From positions 25,743,542-25,807,541 of the forward strand of contig OX388305.1 in assembly GCA_947579605.1 (NCBI GenBank): a DNA stretch of 64,000 bases, written 5' to 3'. Under the pieces are notes generated by a model. It worked only from the letters and a program-made list of their open reading frames with translations, was not told the origin of the DNA and did not search any database. This stretch comes from Athripsodes cinereus (lineage: Eukaryota; Arthropoda; Insecta; Trichoptera; Leptoceridae). Shown here piece after piece: positions 36,031 through 47,600 of the stretch; position 1 is the stretch's first letter, and each line of letters begins with the position of its first letter. The position numbers and the translations under genes were made by a program.

Positions 36031-38122
36031 GCGTATTTTGAAAGTATACAATGTCAGTACGCATTCATAGTGTTCTTGCAATATATGTTTTCAAATTCTG
36101 TAACGAAAAATAGTCTCAGAAAATATACACGATTTCTGCGTAATTGTCGCGTATACTTTCTGACGCTGATTCAGTGAAGCGTATTTTGAAAATATACAAC
36201 GCCATTACGCACAGGTTGGGACTTCTCGCGTATAGTTTCAAATATTAATAAGCATAAATATTTTTAAAAACTATACATGGTTATAACGCTATTATCGTGT
36301 TCATAAAAATATTCTTATAATAATTTTTTTTTATAATATATGAATATTTTTTTTATAAAACAAAACAAAAAACAAAAAAAAAAAAAAATTTATCATATAA
36401 AAGAAACACAAATGTTTAAGTACTTAAGTGCTACTTTAAAAAGACGCCAGTCAAATAATAATATTTTTTTTTATTTAAGCACATTTACAATTTTCGCTTT
36501 TACATGTTGACAAATTTCGGAAATTATAACAACAAGAAAATCCAAAATAACAAAACTACAGGTAATAAAAGCAATAAAAAATTAATGATAAAAAACAACA
36601 CGTAAAAAATAATAAAAACAATTAGGTATAGGTATATGAAATTATATCCGGATTCCGAACAGGTTTCAGCACAAGTGATCACCTTCTGACCCTTAAGATA
36701 CTAATAGAAAAAACCATAGAATATAATAGACCTCTGGTGCTAATATATGTCGACTTCCAAAAAGCATTCGATACCATTAATAAAGATGCTATCTTAGCAG
36801 CTCTACATCAATGCCGCATAGACTACAGGTATACTAAGCTTCTCAACTTTATATACGATAATACGACAGCTAGTGTAAAACTCCATAAAAACACCAACCA
36901 GTTTCCCATAGAAAAAGGGGTAAGGCAAGGGGATACAATATCCCCAAAATTGTTCACAGCAGTTCTGGAATATGCCTTCAAGAATCTAAAGTGGGAAAAT
37001 AAAGGTATCAGAGTGGATGGAGTAAACCTAAGCAATTTGAGATTCGTAGACGATATCGTATTAATATCAGAAGATCTAAAAGAGGCGTGCGACATGTTAA
37101 AGGAGCTCATGGAAGCAACAAAAAGGGTGGGGCTCCTTATAAATGCAGGCAAAACAAAATTGATGACAAACTTAGTTCTTGGTGGGAAAATTATCATTGG
37201 CAACCAAACAATAGAAGAAGTCAATGAATATAAATATCTCGGACATAGCATTACACTCTCACGAGATAACCAAACCGTAGAGCTGCAGAGAAGAATATGT
37301 CTTGGATGGGCAGCCTACGGTAACCTGAAGAAGTTTTTCACTAGCGACATCCCCCAATGTTTGAAACGCAAATTATACGATCAGTGCGTGCTACCCGTCA
37401 TGACCTATGGTGCAGAAACGCTTACGCTCACAAAAGCGGCCGTCAGGAAGCTCCGAGTGGCACAGCGCAAACATGAAAGGGACATGCTCCACATAAGACT
37501 GTCAGACAGAATACGCAACACAGAAATTCGCAGAAGATCCGGAGTTACTGACGTTGTTGAAAGAATTACAAAACTGAAGTGGGCGTGGGCGGGACATGTC
37601 GCTAGATTCACCGATCAAAGATGGACAAAGAGGGTAGTGGAGTGGAGACCTCGAGAAGATAAGAGAAGTAGAGGGAGACCGCCCACTAGATGGTCAGATG
37701 ACGTAAAGAGGATTGCTGGTGATTGGATTCAGAAGGCACAAGATAGAGCTGCCTGGAGAAATATGAGGGAGGCCTATGTTCAGCAGTGGACAGAAGTGGC
37801 TGTATAGATAGATAGATAGATAGATATATGAAAAAAAGAGAAAGTAACAAATCTAAATGGCTACTTGGAAACTAGTCGCGTAAACATTCTAAGAACGTTG
37901 CCTTGTGTAGCACTTAAAAAATGTACACGATTATTCCGCAATGGAAACTTGTGCAGTATGTTTTCCACACAAATTTCAGTGTAACGTTATTGGAAAATAT
38001 ACACGATTAGAGCGTAATAACCATGTATAGTTTCTAAAAATATTTATGCTTATTACTACTTGAAACTATACGCGAGTAGTCCCAACCTGTGCGTAATGGC
38101 ATTGTATACTTTCAAAATACGC
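36031..38122. mobile_element. Non-autonomous TIR DNA transposon with 9-bp TSD
   Basis: Termini GCGTATTTTGAAAGTATAC and its complement are bracketed by TCCCACGAA (36022-36030, 38123-38131). The right 122 bases (38001-38122) also pair with an internal copy of the left terminus at 36179-36300, with about ten mismatches, so the left end is duplicated. Subterminal GCGTA, TATACACGATT and CGCGTATA motifs repeat on both sides. A LINE (36642-37824) is inserted; without it the element is about 0.9 kb and has no ORF. The exact duplication length (7-9 bp) is ambiguous because flanking bases match the TIR. Mutator-like is one possibility, unproved. Confidence 0.85.
36642..37824 (+). mobile_element. 5'-truncated non-LTR retrotransposon, (GATA)n tail, TSD TATATGAAA
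   Basis: Flanked by TATATGAAA at 36633-36641 and 37825-37833. The reading frame is open from about 36645 to a stop at 37805-37807 and starts within the RT: SGFRTGFSTSDHL, then IYVDFQKAFDTI (first catalytic Asp), EKGVRQGDTISPKLF, FVDD at 37043-37054 in place of the usual FADD or YADD, KYLGHSITL, YGAETLTL and the WAGHVAR C-terminal domain. There are no stops or frameshifts over about 385 codons. The V for A change in the catalytic box would probably weaken or kill polymerase activity (inference). No in-frame ATG is expected at this point since the 5' part is missing. The tail is five to six GATA units. Confidence 0.92.
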
Positions 38123-38175
38123 TCCCACGAATGGGGTAGTTAGTAGACTAACTCCATGTTTAATTCAGTCGTAAG

Positions 38176-39444
38176 TAGTATTAATGGCAATAAAAATACG
38201 GTATACATGATGTTCACTGTATCGGTGCTTAGGTATTAGAATTACAGAAAAAAACATTTTATATCATTTATCATTTTATTCAATCAATTTAGAAAAAACA
38301 TAGTATCTCATCGTTAAAATAAAGGTGTAAAATGTCTTAACCCCTTAAGACCTGAATTATTGTTAATGGAAAAAAATTGTCTAATTATTGGCCAAAATGG
38401 TTAAATTAAAACACATGTATGATAAAAATTATATATACCTACTAGTGGTATGATCTTCAAACAATTTAAAAAGTTTATTTAGTGCCTAGAGAGATGGCAA
38501 TGAAGTAAAATATATTAAATGAGGAATTTATAAGGTTTAATTTTGTTATGTGCATAATTCTGCACACAGGATCTGAAGGGGTTAAAGGAATGATATTTAA
38601 CTTTAAAATGCATAATATTGATGTGTGTGAATCTTAAATAAATTGAAATACTCGTATTTATACGAATAACAAGACATTAAAACGTTCTAAAAATAACTCA
38701 TCTGCTGCTGTGATAACGTGTGCTATCAAACTCCCGCTCAATATTTACTCCATTACCTCTTTCTGTAATATTTTATTTTTTGTTTGTGAAAACCCACTCA
38801 TTTACGGTTGATCGAAGAAGCGCCATAGTTTTCATTTGATATTTTATTGCCAGTATTATTAATATTTATTGGAAGTTAACCAGTAAAATGTGTTTTTTTT
38901 TAATCCATATACTAAAAAAATAAGGTACATTTGTTTTCCTTCTTTCGTTTCTCTTTCAACTTTCTATTTGAAACAGAACGTGGGAAAAAGCCGACATCAC
39001 AGAAATTGCATAGGATCTACAAACGTTTTTTCACAAAACGGCGCATCATAAATAAGTTAGTTGTCTAGTTATTATTTTTATCTAATTTAACCACCTCTGC
39101 CGTCGACATTTCTAATGCTCTCATATCACTGTTACTGAAGCAATCTATTATGAAAGAAGATCATCCCATCCGTCGGGATTCTCGTTATCAGAAAACATCA
39201 ATATTTTAGTCTGACTGTCAATTTTGAATGGGAAATATGTCATCACGTAGTTGTTATACCTCCACTACTAGGAATATAGGCTTCTTCAAAACTTATCCGT
39301 TTTTACCTACATAGTATAAATCTCGAATAACATGAATCCACTGTTATCCCACCATTTGAAAATAATATCATCTGCCAACTTCATTTGAAGTCTGCCTCGA
39401 CAGATGTCAAAATCTTTTCCATTCGTAGGGCAAGAGAGAACACT
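38176..39444. other. AT-rich intron, nothing recognised
   Basis: No coding signal seen. An 'aacc cttaagacctgaatta ... gatctgaaggggttaa' pairing near 38340-38585 may be the ends of a small MITE. Confidence 0.4.
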
Positions 39445-39718
39445 CGATAGGTACGCGTATGACATTTTTTGTGGTCAGATTGAAACAATAATCCACATTG
39501 TGAAAGAGTGCACTCTAAGTAAATTTGCCCAGGGTATAGACGAGTCCAACAAATGATGCTAATGGCAATTGATTACATTAATAACTACGATGCAGAGCTA
39601 TAACCCATACATATAGCTCTGTGCTAATGGGTCGCTCTTCGTATGGATGTTTTGAGATCTTGCTAAATTATCGATTATGTTGATTTATTTTTAAATACTA
39701 TAAAATAAAATAAAAAAC
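39445..39718 (+). mobile_element. LINE C-terminal and 3' end relic (jockey/R1-like)
   Basis: Encodes ETIIHIVKECTLSKFAQGI, the His/Cys-bearing end typical of jockey/R1-type RT proteins, then a frameshift and AIDYINNYDAEL before TAA. A 3'UTR follows, ending in AAAATAAAATAAAAAA. 5'-truncated; no duplication identified. Confidence 0.5.
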
Positions 39719-40510
39719 ATATATGTAGAAGGAAATGTTGTCGGACTGGTACAGTTGATTAATATTCGATAATATTGATTATAATATCACGTAATAATAC
39801 GTATGCATATATAAATCTTTAACATCAGCTGTACTAACCTACACGTGGTGTCATGGATTCATTTAAATTATTATTATTATTTCGTACATAAATTATAATA
39901 TCGTCATAACACGTGTAAGAAGAATAATAGTAGTAAAGATATTAATTTGTTTTATCATAGAAATAATTGCAATACTCTTATAACACATTGTTTGCCTTGC
40001 AAATGAAATCAATGGCATTCGATGCTTAATTGTATTATGATTTTAATATAATTTATTCATGCAAGATAATACATACTCGTATATCTTTACCTTTCATGAC
40101 TTCTCTCACAAGTTGCATACCAAGTGAACTAAATGTATGTAATGGATATTATTCAAAACTATGAGTTAACTAATCAATCCATTATCGTTATTAATTAACG
40201 GTATTATCAAAAGCGGTCAACTTTTAGTCTTTAGTACCTGTCATATTTGATTCATAAAAATCTATCTGGAAGACATCTATTTTTATAAAAGGACCTACCT
40301 TATTTCGTCTTTAAAATCGATGGCAGACTTTTAATACTCCTTGTCTTCCTGAAATTTAGTAAAAAATGTGTTATAATAAAAACGCAAGTCATCCTTTTCG
40401 TGCCAATAAAAGTTAAAACATTCAGAATGCGTGTTTTATCTCATGAGTTAACCTTGATCTAAAGATATTAAATGTCTTAAAACGTGATTTTTCACGAATA
40501 CCTGCTTTTT

Positions 40511-40755
40511 CTTCTTCTTCTTTAAGTCCCTGTCGGGTCCCCCCAACGTTGGCGATCACCTCGGCGAACTTAACCCTGTCCTGCGCCGCTCGGAACAGCT
40601 CCTCCACACTTCGGATGCCGGTCCACTCCCTTATATTTCGCAGCCAGGACATCTGTCTCCTACCGGGTCTTCGGCGTCCCTCAATTTTCCCCTTCAATAT
40701 CAATTGAAGAAGGTGGTATTTCTCCCCACGCAGATGTGAAACCTTCCGAACCTTG
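40511..40755 (-). mobile_element. Non-LTR retrotransposon 3' end, TSD ACCTGCTTTTT
   Basis: A perfect 11-bp duplication (40500-40510, 40756-40766) brackets 245 bp on the minus strand. The frame encodes HLRGEKYHLLQLILKGKIEG, RRRPGRRQMSWL, RNIREWTG, a charged region and VGGTRQGLKEEEE, with the tail running into an AAG repeat. Only the very C-terminus of the RT protein is present. Frame intact, so fairly recent. Confidence 0.88.
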
Positions 40756-40785
40756 ACCTGCTTTTTAGGCTAGCATAAAACTATA

Positions 40786-40830
40786 ATGAGAGCGGAAGCA
40801 TTTGAAAGCCGGCTCACGATACCACCAACA
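40786..40830. repeat. F1 family core fragment
   Basis: GAGAGCGGAAGCATTTGAAA GCCGGCTCACG matches the core at 34538. The foldback arms are not seen here. Confidence 0.5.
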
Positions 40831-41249
40831 TAACGATGATTGACAAAATAAAAATGATATTATTTACGCTTCTTTAACTCTTGTAAATTTGCATTATCTG
40901 GGGACAAAATAGATTTTTATTTATTTAATATCTCTGTGATTCTAGCACTTTATTTAATTATTCTCAAACGACTCTACATTGTTGTAAAGAATAGAATTAA
41001 TTCAACTTATACAAGAAAAGGGGAAGCATTTTCTTGTAAATAATGACGATATATTAAAATACGTTTTATACCTATTATTATATTATACTTACTTCTCTAA
41101 TTACCTTGATCCGAAATATATTTCTAAAACATTTTTACAAGAAATAAATAACTCCCACCTGCGTTTATGGCGTATTTGTTTTGTTGAAAAGCAATTATAA
41201 GTTTTGTAGTATATCTATTTAGCTATTTTTAGCACATTACTATATACGG

Positions 41250-41462
41250 TATATTCCATAAGGGGGGGTAGCCAGTAGACCGGCTGTATGCAATAAACAT
41301 GCATGCTATCCTCTCCATGCCAAAAATAAAATTTATACATCCAGGATGGATTGCAGGGTTGTTTCCCTCATCGCTGAATTTAAAATGTAAAATATATTTA
41401 ATTTTACAAACACCTGGTTTTCACAGGACACTGGAAAACTTAGGGAAAAGAGAGGAACACTT
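41250..41462 (-). repeat. R1 retroposon copy
   Basis: Near full length: GGTATATTCCATAAGGGG, GTAGCCAGTAGACCGGCTG, CTCTCCATGCCAAAAATAAA, CCTCATCGCTGAATTTAAAA, then ACAGGACACTGGAAAACTTA. Confidence 0.75.
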
Positions 41463-42110
41463 ATTATTTTCCAAGTGCTTCAAGAAGAAATTTTATTCAA
41501 GTACCTACTTAGTACCTACATAATTATAATTTTATTTCCGGATGGACGTTATAAACTGATTGTTCACAAAGGAAAATGAATGATGCTAGAGAGGTTACTG
41601 TACCAATGTTTCTTTGTTCTGCTCTAACGTATCTCATGTCTTTGTCTTGAGATTATATTCTTTTAAATTTTAATCCAATATTATTAAATGTATGATAGGT
41701 ACAGAAGATACCACTTTAGATGGAGAAAATTCGTAAAAAATTTAAATTAAATAGATTTCACGGAAACGAAACTTATTTTCAAGACCAATTTTATTTTTAA
41801 CGTACTAAGTAGGTACTTTATACACAAAATAATGAAGTTGAAATTATCCACCATTTGATTTGTTTTAATAAATATGAGTAATTTCGTTGAATATTTGTAT
41901 ATTAATCATTATCAACAACACAAATTGATTTTCTGGTCAATAATGTAGAAATTATTCTTTCATTTATTTTAATAATATACTGTTTTTATTAATTTCTTTT
42001 CCAATAATATCAGCTATAAGCCGATCATTTTTCTCTGAAATATTTTTATTTAAAGCTGTTAGCTTTTGAAATGACCAAGAAGATATATGTGACTAAGAAG
42101 AATAGTGCAT
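41463..42110. other. AT-rich intron, nothing recognised
   Basis: No coding signal or repeat pair seen. Confidence 0.45.
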
Positions 42111-42133
42111 GGAGACGTGGACATCTGAGAACG

Positions 42134-42240
42134 GTCACATGTTGAGCACATTGAGAGCATACATAAGGAATTGTATTACAAAGCGAAAGATGAATGCAAG
42201 GATAGAAAAAAGTGGCTCTCGATCATTTCTGCCCACCCCG
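42134..42240 (+). pseudogene. Possible LINE protein C-terminal scrap
   Basis: One frame reads HKELYYKAKDECKDRKKWLS to a stop after about 30 codons. The spacing of Lys, Asp and Trp resembles the extreme C-terminus of some non-LTR proteins. Weak. Confidence 0.25.
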
Positions 42241-42339
42241 CAAGTGAAGCGGCTTGATGATTCTCTCTCAACACACGGTTATGCTTGAGAATTTGATCAA
42301 CGTGATCAAATCATGTAGCTCTCAGACACCGGCGCATCT

Positions 42340-42733
42340 TTACACCCCTTCTGTCAGACAATTACATCCACTTTTTATTTTTTCCTCGTTCATTCGTACA
42401 ACATGTCCTAACCAACAACACTTATGATCGCGCATTCTGTACACAATGCTATTCTTATATCCGTTCATTTTTCCTTCTTGTATCCACTATTCTTCACTCT
42501 ATCACGCAACATTTTACCAACCATTCTTCATTTATTCCTCTTTCATCCTTCTTCAACCACGTCCATGCATACGTAAGTGATGGCACCAGAACGGTATTAT
42601 TATGCACCAGCATTTTAGCCATGTTCGACACATTTCTAGTCGAAATACACCATTCACTCAAGCGTCGGCCGCTTATATTACTTGCACTAGGTTTTAGTAG
42701 ATTTATTCTGTGTACCCACATCTGATTCATTAT
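42340..42733 (-). pseudogene. Decayed non-LTR RT thumb/C-terminal region
   Basis: The minus-strand frame contains NVSNMAKMLVHNNTVLVPSL, then TYAWTWLKKDE where intact relatives have an LYGCETW block. It degrades into stops downstream (DHKCCWLGH-like text near 42405). No duplication or tail identified. Confidence 0.5.
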
Positions 42734-43548
42734 TTATGACAACATGAAAGGAAAAGTTATGAAACGTAGATCAATATTTAATTCTAACTTTAATTTCAAG
42801 AACAAGCTGAAATATTAACGTTCACCTACACCCGCTCAAAATTGTTTAAATCCAATTTCAAATGTCATTATTGTATCTACCTAATATTTGATATTTGCCA
42901 AGTGGGTATTATTTGTTGTCGTCTTTGATAACTTGGCGTTACCATGGAGATGAGATTTGATGGAATTTTATTGTCTTAAATAGAAATTCAATGGGTGTCT
43001 ACTGTCTACCAGCTCCCGTCTAAATTATCATCCTTTCATTATTCTAATACAATATCTGTGGAATTTGTTGTACTATGTATGTATATCTGTTGTATCTTTA
43101 TTTAGCTCTAAAATATTTCAATCCATAGTTTAAAAATCCAATAAATCATAAGTACGTTGATATTATGTTTATATAGATTTTAAAATTTATGCCCTTTATG
43201 AAAACTTTCATGAATTAAGAATGTACATGGATACTCGAATGTATAATCGAATAATCCCAAATATTACTAAATTTATTTCCCCAAGTGGGAAAAACTTAAA
43301 CAAATTGGTGACGAAATGGTTCATGGACAGGGGAAGAAGGGAGTCTGAGAGAGATCTGACGAACATATGTAATACAATAACTGACTTACTCTTACATTAA
43401 TCTTATTTGCACATACTAAATGACTTGACGTATGACATGCTATTTTATTATGTATTTTGAATTATTTTAACTCTTATTCAAGTTTACATGAAAGAATTGT
43501 ATTCTTAGTCATATTTGAAAAATTGTATTTTGATATTTGTATTTTTTT
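42734..43548. other. AT-rich intron, nothing recognised
   Basis: No coding signal seen. Confidence 0.4.
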
Positions 43549-43675
43549 TCTAGTATTGCCCCAGAACAGATTTTTATCTAGTGGGGCAATATATTCCATT
43601 ATATTGTTTTTTTATGTTAATTTTGTATGCTCTATTTGGAATAATAAATAAATAAATATAAATAAATAAATAAAC
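43549..43675 (+). repeat. Probable LINE 3'UTR relic with AAATA tail
   Basis: TTGCCCCAGAACAGATTTTT, CTAGTGGGGCAATA, then AATAATAAATAAATAAATA. The TTGCCCC/GGGGCAA pair forms a small stem. Confidence 0.4.
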
Positions 43676-43804
43676 ATAATCTTATTTACTATCAACAATT
43701 TAACAGAATTGTGAAAAAAATGTAAAGAGTTTTTATATTTTTCTCTATAATAGGTAATAAAAGCCAAAAAAAAGTTTCAAGACAATAACTACTACGCTAC
43801 TACT

Positions 43805-44007
43805 GAGGCCTGAGTCAATAACACATTTTCACGTTACGTTTTCGTTCCGTTAACGTTCGAGTATAGACGAAGTTGCAAGCAAGTGTCAATTTCGTTGCTA
43901 AGATACACAATAGTTACGAAAATTAACACTTTGTCGCAACATCGTCTAAATTTGAACGCTAACGGAATGAAAACGTAACGTGAAAATGTGTTATTGACTC
44001 AGGCCTC
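43805..44007. mobile_element. Palindromic MITE, TIR GAGGCCTGAGTCAATAACAC
   Basis: A 203-bp near-perfect snapback. The first 50 bases and the last 50 are inverted repeats with about two mismatches, and the inverted homology continues toward the centre. No ORF. The duplication is unclear because GGCC and CTGA text near the ends is itself palindromic. Confidence 0.85.
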
Positions 44008-45055
44008 TGAACTTCAAGTAATTCTTTAATAACGCTCACGTTCGAGGATATGCGATCACACAAAGTTTATTTCGACACATTTACAAAAAATAAACTACAG
44101 AATCTTGTTCGGAAAACATGCTTTAATATGCAAATATATTTGAAGATGATTCTCAAATGGTTTAGAAAACCAAAACAATGTTTTTCTGTTCTACATAAAT
44201 ATTACAACTTTGTGTTCAAAGCTGAGAATACTTAAGTATTCAAAAAGGTCGTAGTTTTTTTTTTCATATTCATTTTTCAGCTTCAGTTTTTACCTCTAAG
44301 CTACAGGAAAAATATTTCTCTTTCACTCAGTGTACAGGTTCACTAAATGTGTAACCTCAATGCTTTCAAATCATTACTACGGAATCAGAAGTATGAAAAA
44401 GACACATTCAATCCAAATAATGTAATGAAAATCAGAAATTATTAAACTATGTTTTTAGTCGGTATACACGTTGAAATGTTTTCAGTGTTGTACTTAGCAT
44501 ATGAGAATGAAGAAATATTTGGCACATGCGGTTTGGCAGAGGGAAGTAATTAAAATTACTAAAGAACTCATTACCGATACATAAGTCATTCATATCCTCA
44601 CTCGCCAATACCTATGCTAACATTACTTACAGGAAAATGATAAACATATTTATTATTCAAAATGATTCATCATGTTTTAACATCTGTACCTACATTTTAT
44701 GACATCACTAAAACCTTGAATATTTTAAAGATTGATACTAACAACAAACACCGTGTAATCTACTTTATACCACCTAACACCGTGTACTAAATTATACGAT
44801 ACAAACAGTTTTTGTTGTTAATCTTTAATATGAATTTCCACTATGTTACGCTTGAAAATATAATAAAGTTAAATGTTTGATTTAATATTGAATGTAATAA
44901 CCTATGTTTTATTTACATAACTGATATTTCCCTTTATTACATACTTAAATATAGGTACATGTGATCGTTTATTACTGTAAAGGTATTATATAATAATATA
45001 TAGCCAAAGGGAGAACAAATTCACATTCGCTTTAAGCAAACTTTCTATTGAGGAT

Positions 45056-45125
45056 ATACAGCGGTATATTCCACATGAGAAGTAATCAGCACACTGGCTG
45101 TATGTAATGAAAATAAAAATATAAG
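45056..45125 (-). repeat. R1 retroposon fragment
   Basis: CGGTATATTCCACATGAGAA, then CACACTGGCTGTATGTAATG. Diverged. Confidence 0.45.
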
Positions 45126-45707
45126 ATGGGTACAATACATAATCACTACTGGTTCGATTATGTTAAATATCTTCGATGTGTTATAATACACAAATATAGG
45201 TACCTGCATGTTACAGGGGTAGCAGATTACTTGAAATAAGGAGGTATTAAACCTATTCTATTACAAAGACTGGAGGCTAGGAATACTCCCGACATCCGTC
45301 TTAATAAAAAACTTTAGTATAGGTACAATCCAAGGCATTATATGTATTTTGAAGACAGTTCATACTTACATTATGTCGATCTACCTTCTTCTATCTTACT
45401 TCTTACCTAATGCTTCGATGAAAGTAATTCTTCCAAACATAATGTTATGTTCAAGAGCAAGAGCACGAGCACATATTATCTATCAATTACCTTTGAGTTA
45501 TTATGACCCATCACCTATCACTGCTTTTTTATTTCTCCTTTTGTCGGGATCATTACCTATTGACATAATAATATTATAAAGGTTTATTATATTAGTTTTA
45601 TTATGACTCATGATAAAATACCCATATACTATTTTTCTACCGTAATACCCAAACTATAATGTCACATATTTTATTAGATACACTTATGTACTTCCAAAGC
45701 ACGTTAG

Positions 45708-45730
45708 AGAGAGAGAGAGAGAGAGAGAGC
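45708..45730. repeat. (GA)n microsatellite
   Basis: About eleven uninterrupted GA units. Confidence 0.9.
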
Positions 45731-46319
45731 TATAGATCTAAAAGTTCAAATTCTTGTGCAATGATTTAACCAATCGACGTTGTATTGAAATTGTTTCCCT
45801 ATACTAAATACACCGATTCGTAGGAGGTATTATTTATTTCCTTCACAATATTTAAGTGCTGTTTACATGTCAAAGCCTCTCAAGGACACCGTTAAATTTA
45901 TCAATTCTAGGACATTTCTATATTACGTTTTCAATTGATTGGCTTTTTTACATTGTATACAATGTTAAGCTAAGAGTTAGTTGATTCAATTCATTGAAAA
46001 TCAATAAGATAATGTACTGCATTGATTGATATCGGAAATATTTACGCAAATCGTTGACACAATGAACATTTTGTAGATGTAGACATAGGTAACGGTCATG
46101 AACTCATAAGTATTCATGAGTAGACATAGGTTCTTTCATAAACAGACAGTGTTTGAAGAAAGAAATAAATTAATTATAGCAAATATTCCAACATACTAGA
46201 TTACCTACATCACAGCGTAACATGTACGTTTAGACAATTCACACATATCAAGATAATCCCATATGAAAATTGTAATATGGATACTAACGCTACGATACAC
46301 ATATATACAATGCACTTAA
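45731..46319. other. AT-rich intron, nothing recognised
   Basis: No coding signal seen. Confidence 0.4.
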
Positions 46320-46450
46320 CACATATACGTGTAACACCTAGACTTGGAACTTAAAATAAGAACTTTTTTCATCTTGGACTGACCGGGAATCGAACCCGGG
46401 ACCTCGTGACTCAAAGGCAAGAACTTTTCCTCCACGCCACACCAGCCGCC
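46320..46450 (-). mobile_element. tRNA-derived SINE head with intact T-arm/B-box
   Basis: On the minus strand CCGGGTTCGATTCCCGG (46384-46399 region) is a perfect T-arm with the B-box GGTTCGATTCC. The 75-nt head starts GGCGGCTGGTGTGGCG, and its ends do not pair as an acceptor stem, so it is not a tRNA gene. Downstream it continues as GATGAAAAAAGTTC, a SINE-like body. Different from the SINE at 52676. Confidence 0.65.
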
Positions 46451-47115
46451 AAAATCATGATTATGGATGTAATATTTTAACATCAAAGTAGGAGTTTTTT
46501 TTTTAATATACGTATTCATTTGTTGTAAACGGACTTTTAAAAAACATTTTTCTGTAGTAGATAGGTATACATATTTGAAATATTAGAAAAAGCTTTGTAA
46601 GAACGTGTGTCAAATCTCAACAAATAAACTAAATCTTTAGTTCAAATAATGATACATATTAGCAAACGAGAAATTTGAGTATTTGTTCTTTGACACATTG
46701 TTAAGAATCAAATTGCTGGCTATTTAAATCTTGTTGAACATAATATTTTTTTAGTAATATTTGTTTAATTTTTAATGTAATGGAAAGTTTGATGTGTAAA
46801 AACGAGTATGTTTTATAAAAACTTAAAAAATTGTAAGTTTTTGAAGGATTATAACAATTTGTTGGACATTTATCATAATTTAGCAATTTTTCTCGTCAAG
46901 ATGTTGTTTTTCAAAAAAAATACTTCATTATCTACATTAGGTTACACAATTTATTTGTTTTAAAAAAATATGTGACGATAAATTAATCAAGACAAAGTTT
47001 GTATTACTAATTACAGTAATTTATAATAATATTTATAGGTACTACTTTATCACATTATCTCTCTTGTTGTTTTAAGATGCTATAATTGAATAAATACTAA
47101 CAATTTTTAATTCTT
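46451..47115. other. AT-rich intron, nothing recognised
   Basis: No coding signal seen. Confidence 0.4.
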
Positions 47116-47123
47116 ATGACGAG

Positions 47124-47384
47124 AATACCATAATCCGGGAGATATGTGAGGTCCAGGATGTTGTTAGATGGGGAAGACAACGCCGAAGATTTTGGTATGA
47201 ACACGTCCAGAGGATGGATAACACCAGAATACCAAATATTGTTCTACGTGGACTACCTGATGGACGACGCCTACCAGGAAGACCCCCTAAACGATGGAAG
47301 GACAGCTGGGCCTCCACATCGCAAGAGGACCCTCCTGCATAAACAGACCTCTGGGTCTAATGAAAGATTAAGAAGAAGAAGAAG
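47124..47384 (+). mobile_element. Non-LTR retrotransposon 3' end, TSD ATGACGAG
   Basis: An 8-bp duplication (47116-47123, 47385-47392) brackets 261 bp. The frame encodes EVQDVVRWGRQRRRFW, EHVQRMDNTRIP, LRGLPDGRRLPGRPPKRW and KDSWAS, then a stop, ending in an (AAG)n tail. Sister of 3991-4137. Only the C-terminus of the RT protein is present. Confidence 0.85.
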
Positions 47385-47469
47385 ATGACGAGTTCTTACA
47401 AGTAGTGATTTTATAATGCCTTATTTTTACTTAACGTTCCATGGAGAAAATTTAGATCTCCTATTTTTA

Positions 47470-47600
47470 TGTCAGTCTTTCAGCGTCCTGTAAGAAGCAG
47501 TTATTCGTAAAACATCACGTTTAAGACGTTTAATGTCTTCAATTCATTGATAAGTTACGCCAACCAACCTCTATTGTTTGAAGTTGTACTTCATGCTTTC
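47470..47600 (+). repeat. R1 retroposon, distal fragment
   Basis: AGCGTCCTGTAAGAAGCAGT, TTCGTAAAACATCACG, TTTAATGTCTTCAATTCATT. Matches the 5' part of plus-oriented R1 copies; the (GTA)n end is missing. Confidence 0.5.

Larger units (their letters stand above)
36008..38175 (-). repeat. R1 retroposon copy split by a nested DNA transposon
   Basis: GCTATCACGACATATCCCAC on the left and CCCACGAATGGGGTAGTTAG on the right are the two halves of one R1 copy. The 9-bp TCCCACGAA is duplicated at the break. Confidence 0.75.

Noticed and set aside
36823..37611. Two minus ORFs of 142 and 68 codons
   Set aside because: Antisense shadows of the plus-strand LINE at 36642-37824.
42494..42730. 78-codon minus ORF as a small host protein
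   Set aside because: Its text matches a decayed LINE RT C-terminal block (VLVPSLTYAWTW for a usual LYGCETW) and is followed by stops.
46371..46450. tRNA gene on the minus strand
   Set aside because: The T-arm is perfect, but the 5' and 3' ends do not form an acceptor stem and the D/anticodon arms are irregular; it fits a SINE head better.
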